Shown here in pieces: positions 43,573 through 52,103 of a DNA stretch of 64,000 nucleotides. Where the stretch lies: positions 1 to 64,000 of the forward strand of contig CAISYZ010000038.1 in NCBI GenBank assembly GCA_903889895.1. The letters are read 5' to 3'. The notes below the pieces were generated by a model. It was not told where the DNA came from. It made no database searches and saw only the letters and a program-made list of their open reading frames with translations. How positions within the stretch are numbered: the first letter of the stretch is position 1; every line of letters begins with the position of its first letter. The DNA comes from an uncultured Verrucomicrobia subdivision 3 bacterium (lineage in GTDB: Bacteria; Verrucomicrobiota; Verrucomicrobiia; Limisphaerales; UBA11358). The translations under genes and the position numbers were made by a program.

Positions 43573-45002
43573 TCTTGCGGCACGTTATGCTGGTGAACTT
43601 CCCAGCCAAAATAATTTCCAAACGCCTCGGCCAAGATGGCGGCGGAGTGCGATTGCGTCATGACGACGTGGTGCTCGAAACCTTGTTTGCAAACATGCTG
43701 CATCAGTTTTTGCAGGCGCGGAATTTTGGCCACAGCGCGGTTGCCGAACGTGTCCAGCTTGTCGTTGGTGAGTTCACCTTCGCCGACGTAAGCGCGGATT
43801 TTTCCTTCGGCATCAGCCGTGGTCAGCCGGCCAAACGTCAGCGGCCCGGCAGGCGTGCGGCCGTCGAGCGCACCGTAAGTATTTTCCACGCCGAGAATGC
43901 TGCCGAGAATCGGCGCGGTGGAAATCTTGATGTCGGGCAAAAATGATTTCGCCCAGTTGCCGCAATGGAACAGCACGCACTTCTCGTCGTCATCCGCGTA
44001 ATTGTTGTTCCAGTCCACGAGCGCGGCGGGCGTGCCGCCGGCGAGCTGCATCGCATACATCGTGAGCACGCCGGTCACGTCCACCTCGCACGCGCTCGGC
44101 AGAAATTTTTCGCTCATCATGCTCATCAGCGTGCAGACGTTGCAGCCGTAATTTTCCTGCACGCTTGTCCAGCATTGGATGGCAGTGGCGTCGAGATAGT
44201 TCGCGTCCATCCAGTCGGTGAGCACCACGCCCATCTTCGCCATCTGCAACAATTTTTCCGACGGCACACCCGGCGCGGGCGCGTAGCCGTTGATCTCGGC
44301 CAACTTGTTTTTTACCGCCGTGGCATTCGCATCGAGCTTCGTCGCTTTGCCGAGAATTTCCGAAAGATCTACCGTCGTGACGCTGATGCCGTGGCGTTCC
44401 AGAATTTTCTCCGAATAACGAACCGTGTTGAACGCTCCGGGCCGCGCGCCCACCGCCCCGAGCCTGACGCCTTTCAATCCATTCACCACGCGGCAAACGC
44501 CCATAAATTGTTGCAGGTCGCGGCCGAAGCTGTCGGAAGTCGGATGCGAAACGTGTTTGCTCGTCAGCGTGAATTTGATGCCCGCTTGAACCAGATTGTT
44601 GCTGACGGAAATCTTTCCGCAAAACGAGTCGCGTCGGCGCGCGGGCGACAGCTTGTTCAAATCGTCCGGATAGCCCTGAATCAAAACCGGCACGTTGAGT
44701 TGGGACAGCTTCAGCGTGTCGGCCACGCCTTTTTCGTCGCCGAAATTCGGGAGGCAGACCAGCACGCCGTCAATTTCGCCAGCATGTTTGCGAAACAGCT
44801 CCGCGCACTTGCGCGCGTCGCTGTGCGACTCGACGCCGCCCAGCTTGGAAGACGCCTCGCCGAGCTGAACCGCCTGGATGCCGAATTTGGAAAAAACCTT
44901 GGCGATGTCCGCGCGCGCCTCGGTGACGAGTTGGTCTGGAAAAAAGTCGCGATTGCCGTAGATGATACCGAGAGTCGGCGGCTTACTTTTGACGTTGTTC
45001 AT
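43569..45002 (-). CDS. L-fucose/L-arabinose isomerase-fold protein, candidate apiose isomerase
   Basis: 477 residues. The N-terminal Rossmann-like domains are visible in TLGIIYGNRDFFPDQLV, VLVCLPNFGDEKGVADTLKL and VLIQGYP. The C-terminal catalytic part has CWTSVQENYGCNVCTLMSMM, ACEVDVTGVLTMYAMQLAGG (likely metal ligands Glu and Asp) and HHVVMTQSHSAAILAEAFGN (likely metal His). This is the FucI/AraA ketol-isomerase fold, which acts on aldoses with Mn2+. It is first in an operon with an FGGY kinase, split transketolase and RbsABC importer, exactly where the aldose-to-ketose step (apiose to apulose) is needed. I do not know whether characterised apiose isomerases share this fold, so the substrate is inference. 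Confidence 0.8.
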   Translation of the reverse strand: MNNVKSKPPTLGIIYGNRDFFPDQLVTEARADIAKVFSKFGIQAVQLGEASSKLGGVESHSDARKCAELFRKHAGEIDGVLVCLPNFGDEKGVADTLKLSQLNVPVLIQGYPDDLNKLSPARRRDSFCGKISVSNNLVQAGIKFTLTSKHVSHPTSDSFGRDLQQFMGVCRVVNGLKGVRLGAVGARPGAFNTVRYSEKILERHGISVTTVDLSEILGKATKLDANATAVKNKLAEINGYAPAPGVPSEKLLQMAKMGVVLTDWMDANYLDATAIQCWTSVQENYGCNVCTLMSMMSEKFLPSACEVDVTGVLTMYAMQLAGGTPAALVDWNNNYADDDEKCVLFHCGNWAKSFLPDIKISTAPILGSILGVENTYGALDGRTPAGPLTFGRLTTADAEGKIRAYVGEGELTNDKLDTFGNRAVAKIPRLQKLMQHVCKQGFEHHVVMTQSHSAAILAEAFGNYFGWEVHQHNVPQD

Positions 45003-45147
45003 AGATTGGGAAATGGCTGTGACTAGGGAATTCTTTCAGCCCGCCAGAAGCAAGCGGTTTTTTTTGATGGATGAACGCTTTGGCATTATTCTCAAATAGT
45101 TTGGCGTTTCCAACATGACCCAAATCGGTAAAATGAGGTAAATGTAT
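45003..45147. promoter_or_regulatory. Divergent promoter region between the two sugar operons
   Basis: About 145 nt separate the isomerase operon (minus) from the sialidase-fold/Fe-ADH operon (plus). tttggc occurs at 45081 and again near 45100, possibly a half-site pair. An aatgaggtaa ribosome binding site lies near 45129-45138 and fits the ATG at 45148. No regulator gene is adjacent, so a trans-acting factor such as one of the XylR/AraC proteins may act here. Confidence 0.45.
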
Positions 45148-46980
45148 ATGTCTCAACTAAAGTCCATGCGCTTGCTTGCCTCACCGCTGCCAACGCCCCG
45201 GCTCGACGTCCTCGTGGCGGCGACTGCCGGCGTGCTGGCTTTGGCGCTGCCAATCGGCGCGGTGGCGAGCCAGTTGATCCCGGTCCACGCCGCCGGTTTT
45301 CAGCTGGGAAAAAATATTTCCGTCAACGACGGAACCAATCAGCTTGAATTCGTCCTGGCCAATTCAAATGCCGCCGCGTTGCCGTTCGTCCAGTCGTCCG
45401 TGAAACAAAGTTCCGAACTGGCGCGGCTGGGGCCGGATTCCAAACAGCCTTATTTCACGGTCCGTTTCGCGATGCCGATTCCGCCGGAAAATTTGACGAA
45501 CAATTTTGCCGCGCTGACCGGTCTGGACCCGGAAGTGTTCACACACAACCATTCACCCGGTTTTGAAATCCTGCCGAACGGGGATGCGCTGGCCATTTAT
45601 TTCAGCACACCGCCGGGCAAGGCCGAGGCGGATGCCTCGACTTCATTTGTTCAGGCGCGCTTGCGCTACGGCGCGGAAGACTGGGATTTGCCGGAGCTGT
45701 TTTTCAAAACGGAAAATTACAACGACCAGTCCGGCCTGCTGTGGAACGACGGCGGCAACATCCGGTTTTTTGGCGGCGGTCGAAATTTGTCGGATTGGGT
45801 TCCGTTCAAGATGGCGGCCTCGACCGACAACGGCGCGACGTGGACGTTTTCGATTCCGCAACTCGACCAGCCGGCTAAATCGTTCGAGGCACAACCCATC
45901 ACCAGCGCGTTTCGTGGCGGGGACGGCGCGATCTATTTTGCGATGGACGGCGCTGGCGCACACAGCTTTGTCTGGCGCAGCACCAATGATGGCGTTCACT
46001 GGCAGCAAATGGACGGCCGCACCGGCGGACGGCATTCGGTGATCGTGCCGCTGGATGAGAAAGGCGATTTGCTTTCCATTGGCGGGAAAAATGCAAGCGT
46101 CAACGGCTGGTCTCCGGAAAACACCTCGACAAATTTTGGCGCAAGCTGGACCACCAGCACCGCCTCGCCGTTTCCGGCGCTGGGCAGCGCGCAACGGCCG
46201 GCGCTTATCAAGCTGGCCGATGGAAATTTATTTTTCGTGAGCGACGCGTATTTGCACAAACTTCAACGCCCGCCGCCGGAAGGGTGGACAAATGGTAACG
46301 GTGCTTTCGTGGCGCTTTCCACGAACAACGGCGCGTCGTGGCGCATCAAAACGTTGCCGGTGCAGTTGCCGAACCACGAACGCGGCACGAACGGCACGCT
46401 CGGCTACGTCACCGCGCGGCAGGCGCCGAACGGCGTGATCCACATTTTGACGACCGAGTCTCAGCCGTGCCTGCACTACGAAATGAACGAAGCGTGGATT
46501 TGGTCGGACGTGGGCGACATCAAGCCGGAATCTTCCGGCGGCGTGGAGAAAAATTTCTCGGAAAAATATCCGAGCGAAAAATTGCGCTCAAAATGGAGCG
46601 CGCGGATTTGTCCGAACGGACGATATCTGCTCGACGGCCGGGAAACAGATTTTTACGAAACCGGCGCGAAGCAGCACGAAGCCACTTACAAGAATGGACA
46701 CAAATCTGGTGAGGAAACTTTTTGGTCACCAAAGGGAGACAAACTTTGGAGTTGGGAACGTCATCTGAATACGCACACCGCGACCTGGACGCAATTTTGG
46801 CCGAACGGGAAAATGAAATTTCAATCGAGTTGGAATACTCAGCCGGTCGCGTGCGACTTGAACCGCAGCTTTTTCGGCCTGGTAGCCGACGGTCCAGCGA
46901 AACAGTGGAACGAAGACGGATCGTTGAAAGTTTCCGGTAACTTTTCGAACGGTTCGCTGTTGGAAGGAGCAGGGAAATGA
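45148..46980 (+). CDS. Secreted sialidase-fold (BNR) protein fused to a YwqK-like C-terminal domain
   Basis: About 610 residues. An ATG at 45142 is also possible, but the ribosome binding site spacing favours 45148. A signal-type hydrophobic segment (VLVAATAGVLALALPIGAVA) follows a basic start. Asp-box-like repeats mark a beta-propeller: ASTDNGATWTFSIP, RSTNDGVHWQQMDG, TSTNFGASWTTS and LSTNNGASWRIKTL. The last 110 residues hold MORN/YwqK-type repeats (YKNGHKSGEETFWSPKGD, WPNGKMKFQSSW, WNEDGSLKVSGNF). The sialidase FRIP motif is not obvious, so real sialidase activity is uncertain; the propeller could be a different glycosidase or a binding protein. It overlaps the Fe-ADH start by 4 nt. Confidence 0.75.
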   Translation: MSQLKSMRLLASPLPTPRLDVLVAATAGVLALALPIGAVASQLIPVHAAGFQLGKNISVNDGTNQLEFVLANSNAAALPFVQSSVKQSSELARLGPDSKQPYFTVRFAMPIPPENLTNNFAALTGLDPEVFTHNHSPGFEILPNGDALAIYFSTPPGKAEADASTSFVQARLRYGAEDWDLPELFFKTENYNDQSGLLWNDGGNIRFFGGGRNLSDWVPFKMAASTDNGATWTFSIPQLDQPAKSFEAQPITSAFRGGDGAIYFAMDGAGAHSFVWRSTNDGVHWQQMDGRTGGRHSVIVPLDEKGDLLSIGGKNASVNGWSPENTSTNFGASWTTSTASPFPALGSAQRPALIKLADGNLFFVSDAYLHKLQRPPPEGWTNGNGAFVALSTNNGASWRIKTLPVQLPNHERGTNGTLGYVTARQAPNGVIHILTTESQPCLHYEMNEAWIWSDVGDIKPESSGGVEKNFSEKYPSEKLRSKWSARICPNGRYLLDGRETDFYETGAKQHEATYKNGHKSGEETFWSPKGDKLWSWERHLNTHTATWTQFWPNGKMKFQSSWNTQPVACDLNRSFFGLVADGPAKQWNEDGSLKVSGNFSNGSLLEGAGK

Positions 46981-48122
46981 ACATCGTCACCTTGCTCCAA
47001 CCCCCGCACATCGTTTTCGGCAATGGCTGCGCGCCGCAGTGTGCCGAATTTCTAGCGCAGCACGGCGTGAAACGCGCGCTGCTCGTGTCTAGTTCGCCGG
47101 TGCTGCTGACGCTCGGCAACGTAACAGCCGCGCTGGAAAAATCCGGCGTGACGGTGGTCTTCGCGCCGACGGTGGACCGCGAGCCGACACATGAATTGTT
47201 TGAATATATTTTATCGGTTGCGCGCGCTGAAAAAATTGACGGCGTGCTTGGCATCGGCGGCGGCAGCGCAATTGACGTGGCCAAACTCGTGGCTGCGCTC
47301 GCGCGCGGAAAACAAACCGCTCCGGAAGTTTTCGGCATCAATCTTTTGCTCTGCCGCGAGCTGCCGTTGGTCTGCCTGCCAACGACCGCCGGCACCGGCG
47401 CGGAAGTTTCGCCGAACGCCATTTTGCTGGACGAAGCCGACGAGTTGAAAAAGGGCGTCGTCAGTCCGCACCTCGTTCCCGACGCGGCATTCGTTGATCC
47501 CTTGCTGACGATTTCGGTTCCGCCCGCCGTCACTGCCGCCACCGGCTTGGACGCGTTAACGCATTGCATCGAAGCCTACGCCAACAAATTCGCGCATCCG
47601 ATTGTGGACACTTACGCGTTGCAAGGCATAAAGTTAATTTCGCAAAATCTGGTGCGCGCCGTGCGCAACGGCAACGACGTCGAAGCCCGCGCCGCGCTGG
47701 CGCTTGGCAGTCTTTACGGCGGGTTGTGCCTAGGGCCGGTCAACACCGCCGCTGTTCACGCGCTGGCATATCCGCTCGGAGGCCGGTTTCATATCGCTCA
47801 TGGCGTCTCGAACGCGCTGCTGCTGCCGCACGTTTTGCGCTTTAATTTTTCCGCCGCACCGAGGCGCTATGCGGAAATTTCAGTCGCACTAGGTGTTGAA
47901 AGATACTGTTCCGACTTGGGAACAGCGGAGCGGGGTGTGGAATTTTTATCGCAATTGTCGCGCGATTGCGGCGTGCCGCAGCGACTTGCCGACCTGGGCA
48001 TCCCCCGCACATCGATTCTCGAAATGGCGAAAGCTGCGATGAAGGTGACGCGGCTGTTGAAGAACAATCCGCGCGAACTGTCGGAGGTGGACGCCGTCAG
48101 CATTTACGAAGCGGCCTATTAA
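46977..48122 (+). CDS. Iron-type alcohol dehydrogenase family protein
   Basis: 381 residues of the group III (Fe/Zn) alcohol dehydrogenase family. The NAD-binding GGGSAIDVAKLVA is at about residue 96, followed by PTTAGTGAEVSPNAIL. The metal ligands are suggested by FVDPLLT (Asp), GLDALTHCIEAY (His) and ALAYPLGGRFHIAHGVSNAL (two His). The substrate is probably a hydroxy acid or polyol from the sugar-acid pathway encoded around it, since DapA-like, PdxA2 and DUF1537 genes follow in the same operon. Confidence 0.9.
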   Translation: MNIVTLLQPPHIVFGNGCAPQCAEFLAQHGVKRALLVSSSPVLLTLGNVTAALEKSGVTVVFAPTVDREPTHELFEYILSVARAEKIDGVLGIGGGSAIDVAKLVAALARGKQTAPEVFGINLLLCRELPLVCLPTTAGTGAEVSPNAILLDEADELKKGVVSPHLVPDAAFVDPLLTISVPPAVTAATGLDALTHCIEAYANKFAHPIVDTYALQGIKLISQNLVRAVRNGNDVEARAALALGSLYGGLCLGPVNTAAVHALAYPLGGRFHIAHGVSNALLLPHVLRFNFSAAPRRYAEISVALGVERYCSDLGTAERGVEFLSQLSRDCGVPQRLADLGIPRTSILEMAKAAMKVTRLLKNNPRELSEVDAVSIYEAAY

Positions 48123-48129
48123 ATTTATA

Positions 48130-49044
48130 ATGAACAAGGGATACAAATTTCATGGCGCAGTTGTGCCGCTGGTGACGCCGTTCAGCACGGGCGGCGCGTT
48201 GGACGAAACGGCACTCATGCGCTTGGTGGAAGCTCAGATTGCTGGCGGTGTCGAGGGCGTATTCTTGCTGGGCACGACCGGCGAGGGCGCGCATGTGCCG
48301 CACGAACTGCGCCGGCGATTGATCGAGGTCGCGGCGAAATGCGCGGCAAAACGGATTTTGATTTTTGCCGGTCTGGGGGACGTGCGGCTGGCAGATGTGG
48401 TCGAGGCGAACGGTTTTTTCCACGCCGGCGCGGATGCGGTTGTTGTGCATCCGCCGATTTCGGAAAAGGTCGCGCCGGAAAAACTTCAGGAATGGTTTCG
48501 CTCGTTGCTTGATCGGATCGAAGGCCCGGTGCTGCTTTATAATATGCCGATGACCACGGGCGTATCCATCCCACTTGACGCGGTGGAAAGCTTGCTCAGC
48601 CATCCCAGATTCGTCGGCCTCAAAGATTCGGAAAACAACCCGACACGCCACGAGGAAATGTTGCGCCGGTTCGGCGGGAAAAAGGATTTTTCGGTTTTCA
48701 TCGGCGTCGGCGCGCTGATGGAAAAGGGTTTAAAACTGGGCGCAGATGGCATTGTTCCCAGTGTCGGCAACTTGATCCCCGACGTGTGTCATCAGATTTG
48801 TGCGTCGGCAAAAATGGCGGACTGGGTCGCCGTCGCGCAGCTGCAGGCGCGGATGATGTCTGTCGCCGGCCTGTATCAAAAGGGCCGCAATCTCAACGAA
48901 TCGCTCGCGGCCCTCAAAGCGGCAATGCACTTGCGCGACCTCTGCGCGCCGCTGGTGATGCCGCCGCTGCGGAGAGTTTCAACGGCGGAACTGGAAAAAA
49001 TCCGTCACCACATGGCCGAATTGCAGCTGCTGAACGGAAAATGA
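48130..49044 (+). CDS. DapA/NanA-family aldolase or dehydratase
   Basis: 304 residues with the TIM-barrel class I fold. GTTGEG is the carboxylate-binding loop, Tyr in VLLYNMPMTTG and the Schiff-base Lys in FVGLKDSENN are the catalytic residues, and SVGNLIPDV is near the C-terminal end of the barrel. Lysine-pathway DapA is unlikely given the setting. 2-keto-3-deoxy sugar acid aldolases and dehydratases of this family are common in sugar-acid operons. It follows Fe-ADH by 7 nt and overlaps pdxA2 by 4 nt. Confidence 0.88.
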   Translation: MNKGYKFHGAVVPLVTPFSTGGALDETALMRLVEAQIAGGVEGVFLLGTTGEGAHVPHELRRRLIEVAAKCAAKRILIFAGLGDVRLADVVEANGFFHAGADAVVVHPPISEKVAPEKLQEWFRSLLDRIEGPVLLYNMPMTTGVSIPLDAVESLLSHPRFVGLKDSENNPTRHEEMLRRFGGKKDFSVFIGVGALMEKGLKLGADGIVPSVGNLIPDVCHQICASAKMADWVAVAQLQARMMSVAGLYQKGRNLNESLAALKAAMHLRDLCAPLVMPPLRRVSTAELEKIRHHMAELQLLNGK

Positions 49045-50057
49045 AAAACGCACTTCCAGTTCTGGGTTTGACAATGGGCGATCCCGCCGGCATCGGGCCG
49101 GAAATCTGCCTGCGCGCGCTGAACTCGCCAGCCGTGCGGAAGTTGTGCGTGCCGGTTTTATTTGGCGACGCGGCGGTTCTGGAACGTGTGGCACTACAGG
49201 CGAAAATTAAAAGGCCGATGGCACGCGTCGTATCCTTTTCGGAACTGGGGAAAATATTTTCGACGGATGCGTCGCTCATGGTGGATTGTGGCGCGATTGC
49301 GGCGGCGAGAATTAATCCAGGAAAAATCTCCGCGGCGTGTGGCCGGGCTGGCTATGTTTATATTGAGAAAGCGATAGCGGCGGCGTTACGCGGGAAAATC
49401 GCAGGCGTGGTCACGGCGCCGATTCACAAAGAATCGCTCAATTTGTCCGGCGTGAAATTTCCCGGCCACACCGAAATTTTCACCGCCCTCACCGGCGCAA
49501 AACGGAGCTGCATGATGCTTCATTCCGATAAAATTACGGTGAGCATGGTTACGACGCATATCGGCTATCAAGAGGTGCCGAAAAAACTTTCGGTCGAGCG
49601 TGTGCTGAACGTCATCGAATTGACCGCGCAGGCGATGAAACAAATTCTGGTCCGCGCGCCGCGTATCGGCGTCTGCGGGCTGAATCCGCATGCCGGCGAG
49701 CACGGTTTGTTTGGGCGGCATGAAGAGGAAAAATTTGTCGAGCCGGCGGTAAAGCTGGCTCAAAAGAAAAAAATTAACGCGGTCGGCCCGCTGGTGCCCG
49801 ACGCGGCATTCACCACAAATGTGCGGAAAAAATTCGACGCCATCGTGACGCTTTATCATGATCAGGGCCACATTCCATTCAAGATGCTGGCGTTTGAAAC
49901 GGGCGTTAATATCACGCTAGGTTTGCCAATTATTCGCACTTCGGTGGACCACGGCACGGCCTTCGACATCGCGTGGCAAGGCAAGGCCGACCCGACAAGT
50001 TTGTTTTCAGCCATCCAAGTTGCGGCGGAAATGGCGAACGGGCGGACTAGGAAATAA
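49041..50057 (+). CDS. pdxA2: PdxA2-type 4-phospho-threonate/erythronate dehydrogenase
   Basis: 338 residues from the ATG at 49041, which overlaps the aldolase stop (ATGA). PdxA-family motifs are MGDPAGIGPEICLRAL, VTAPIHKESLNLSG, FPGHTEIFTALTG, CGLNPHAGEHGLFG and LYHDQGHIPFKMLAF (metal His residues). The pairing with a DUF1537 kinase immediately downstream identifies the PdxA2 branch. It oxidises 4-phospho-D-threonate or -erythronate to a 3-oxo acid that loses CO2 to give dihydroxyacetone phosphate. Vitamin B6 synthesis is less likely in this operon. Confidence 0.88.
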   Translation: MKNALPVLGLTMGDPAGIGPEICLRALNSPAVRKLCVPVLFGDAAVLERVALQAKIKRPMARVVSFSELGKIFSTDASLMVDCGAIAAARINPGKISAACGRAGYVYIEKAIAAALRGKIAGVVTAPIHKESLNLSGVKFPGHTEIFTALTGAKRSCMMLHSDKITVSMVTTHIGYQEVPKKLSVERVLNVIELTAQAMKQILVRAPRIGVCGLNPHAGEHGLFGRHEEEKFVEPAVKLAQKKKINAVGPLVPDAAFTTNVRKKFDAIVTLYHDQGHIPFKMLAFETGVNITLGLPIIRTSVDHGTAFDIAWQGKADPTSLFSAIQVAAEMANGRTRK

Positions 50058-50061
50058 TTTT

Positions 50062-51213
50062 ATGATTGGCGTCATCGCAGACGATTTGACCGGCGCGGCC
50101 GAACTGGGCGCGGTCGGTTTGCGCCATGGTTTGCGCGCGGAGATTGTGCGCAGCGGCAAACCTGGCGGGCGCGCCGATTTAGTCTGTGTGGACACGGATT
50201 CGCGCGCGTGTGAACCGGCTGAGGCCGCGAAGCGGGCGGCGGCGGCGGCCAAGTTGCTGCGCGCGGCGGGCGCGAAATGGATTTACAAAAAAGTGGATTC
50301 GGTTTTGCGCGGCCAGGTCACGGCGGAAGTCGAAGCGGTGATGAATCAGCTCAAGCTGGAAAGCGCGCTGCTGCTACCGGCGAATCCGTCGCTCGGGCGC
50401 ACAATCAAAGACGGTCATTATTTTCTGCGCGGCCGGCCGCTGCATAAAACGGAGTTTGCGCACGACCCGCATTATCCTCGCCGCTCGTCGCATGTTCTGC
50501 GACTGGTGAAGATTCCTGAGAAGTTTTCCATGCGCCTGGCTGGCAATGATCGTTTGCTTGCGGCCGGAACCATCGTCGTTGGCGACTCAGAAACCAGCGC
50601 GCAAGTGCAGGACTGGACGGGCAGCTTTAGCCCGCAGATGCTGCCGTCAGGCGGCTCGGAATTTTTCAACGCGCTGCTGAACCTAAATTGGCCGGTCATT
50701 GAAAATAAAGGACAAACCCTATTAGAAAGTCCCAAGGCGAAGGAGTTTTTCGTGGTCGGCACGGCCACGGAGTCCGCGCGCAAATTTGTCACGGCGCAAC
50801 GCCGACGCAAGGTGCCGGTTTTTTCCCTGCCGCTGGAACTGGCGTGGGGGGCGGAATTCTTGCCGCTGGCGGTCGAGGCCGTGACCCAGCGGGTGTTGGC
50901 TGCGTTTGAAAGCAAGCCGCGCGTTATTTTGCAAGTCGGTTTGCCACCGGTGCGCGACCCGGACGTGGCGCGTGGATTGTCGAACCAAGTCGTGTGCGTG
51001 GCCGAGCGCTTGCTCCGGCAGATGCGCGCCGGGCGGGTCTTCGCCGAGGGCGGCGCGACGGCGGCGGAACTGGTCCGGCGCATGGGTTGGCCCCGTCTGG
51101 ATGTGCTTTGCGAGCACGCGCCAGGCGTGGCGACGCTCGCTGTCGGCGATGCTCCGGAACTGCAACTGACCATCAAGCCCGGCACCTACGTCTGGCCGGC
51201 GGAGTGGACATGA
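50062..51213 (+). CDS. DUF1537 four-carbon acid sugar kinase (threonate/erythronate type)
   Basis: 383 residues. It starts with the family motif MIGVIADDLTGAAELGAVGL and contains IYKKVDSVLRGQVTAEVEAV, LLPANPSLGRTIKDGHYFLR and the C-terminal nucleotide site RVFAEGGATAAELVRRMGW. It ends in the typical IKPGTYVWPAEW. Partners of PdxA2 in this family are D-threonate (DtnK) and D-erythronate kinases, so this should make the PdxA2 substrate. It follows pdxA2 by 4 nt and is the last metabolic gene of the operon; the AraC regulator begins 1 nt later. Confidence 0.87.
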   Translation: MIGVIADDLTGAAELGAVGLRHGLRAEIVRSGKPGGRADLVCVDTDSRACEPAEAAKRAAAAAKLLRAAGAKWIYKKVDSVLRGQVTAEVEAVMNQLKLESALLLPANPSLGRTIKDGHYFLRGRPLHKTEFAHDPHYPRRSSHVLRLVKIPEKFSMRLAGNDRLLAAGTIVVGDSETSAQVQDWTGSFSPQMLPSGGSEFFNALLNLNWPVIENKGQTLLESPKAKEFFVVGTATESARKFVTAQRRRKVPVFSLPLELAWGAEFLPLAVEAVTQRVLAAFESKPRVILQVGLPPVRDPDVARGLSNQVVCVAERLLRQMRAGRVFAEGGATAAELVRRMGWPRLDVLCEHAPGVATLAVGDAPELQLTIKPGTYVWPAEWT

Positions 51214-51214
51214 C

Positions 51215-52093
51215 ATGGATTCATCTGCTAAAAGTGTGATGATGCCCGAAGCGAACAAGTCCGCTGAAAATTTGATTTTTGTTGACCCGTCGCCGGTTGC
51301 CCGCCGGCTGCTGTGGCATCTGTTTTCCATCGGCTCGCGGCGCGTGACCCAATCCGACCGGCATGAGCGCTTTGAAAAACCCGGTGCGCATCTTTTCTGG
51401 GTGCATTCCGGCGAAGGCGAGTTGGAGCACAAGTCCAACCGTTTCGGGCTGAAGCGCGGTCGGAGTGTGTGGCTCGTGGACATGAGCAAGCCGCGCACCT
51501 ACATTCCCGCGCCGGGACGGCATCTCGCTATTACCGGTTTTCGTTTTGGCGGGCCGGGTTTGGAATTCTGGCACGAGGCCATTCAGGATGAAGAAAATCC
51601 TGAGTTCACCGTGGACGATTTTCGTTTCATCACCCGGACGCAAAGTGAATTGCTGCGGCTCGTCCGCCGCCGTCCATCTGGCTGGGAATGGCAGGTGCAT
51701 GTCGTCATCACCAATCTGCTGGGAAAATTGCTCATGTCGCGCGGGCTGCTCACCTCGCCGCACGCGGAATTGCCGGTGCCGGTGGTGCGCGTGCTCAACG
51801 CCATCGCCGCGAATCCGCTGCGTGATTGGAAGGCCCGCGAGCTGGCCACCATCGGCAAGGTCAGCTATTCCGGACTGCGCGCGGCGTTCCAAAAGTCAGG
51901 GCAGGGGACGGTGCACGAACACATCCAGCGCGCGCGGCTCGACCAGTCACGCCTGTGGCTGGCGGACAAGCGGCTTTCGATCAAGGACGTCGCTGGCCAA
52001 CTGAGCTTCTCCAGCGAGTTTTATTTCAGCCATTTCTTCCGGCACCACACCGGCATGACCCCGACGGAATTCCGCCGGCATCTCAAGGGCTGA
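51215..52093 (+). CDS. AraC-family transcription regulator
   Basis: 292 residues. The N-terminal cupin-like sensor covers about residues 25-150 (GAHLFWVHSGEGELEH, RSVWLVDMSKPRTYIPAPGR). Two helix-turn-helix units follow (ELATIGKVSYSGLRAAF, IKDVAGQLSFSSEFYFSHFF) with the AraC end signature GMTPTEFRRHL. It starts 1 nt after the DUF1537 stop and precedes the GH2 gene by 10 nt, so it may control the sugar-acid operon, the GH2 gene or both. Confidence 0.9.
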   Translation: MDSSAKSVMMPEANKSAENLIFVDPSPVARRLLWHLFSIGSRRVTQSDRHERFEKPGAHLFWVHSGEGELEHKSNRFGLKRGRSVWLVDMSKPRTYIPAPGRHLAITGFRFGGPGLEFWHEAIQDEENPEFTVDDFRFITRTQSELLRLVRRRPSGWEWQVHVVITNLLGKLLMSRGLLTSPHAELPVPVVRVLNAIAANPLRDWKARELATIGKVSYSGLRAAFQKSGQGTVHEHIQRARLDQSRLWLADKRLSIKDVAGQLSFSSEFYFSHFFRHHTGMTPTEFRRHLKG

Positions 52094-52103
52094 AATATTC
52101 CTG

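Noticed and set aside
43965..45026. 353-codon plus-strand ORF opposite the isomerase-like gene
   Set aside because: It is an antisense shadow: Arg/His-rich, without motifs, and fully overlapped by a gene with clear family features and tight operon spacing.
48786..49040. Upstream extension of pdxA2 to 48786
   Set aside because: It overlaps the aldolase gene in another frame; the ATG at 49041 begins at the first family strand and gives the common ATGA overlap.
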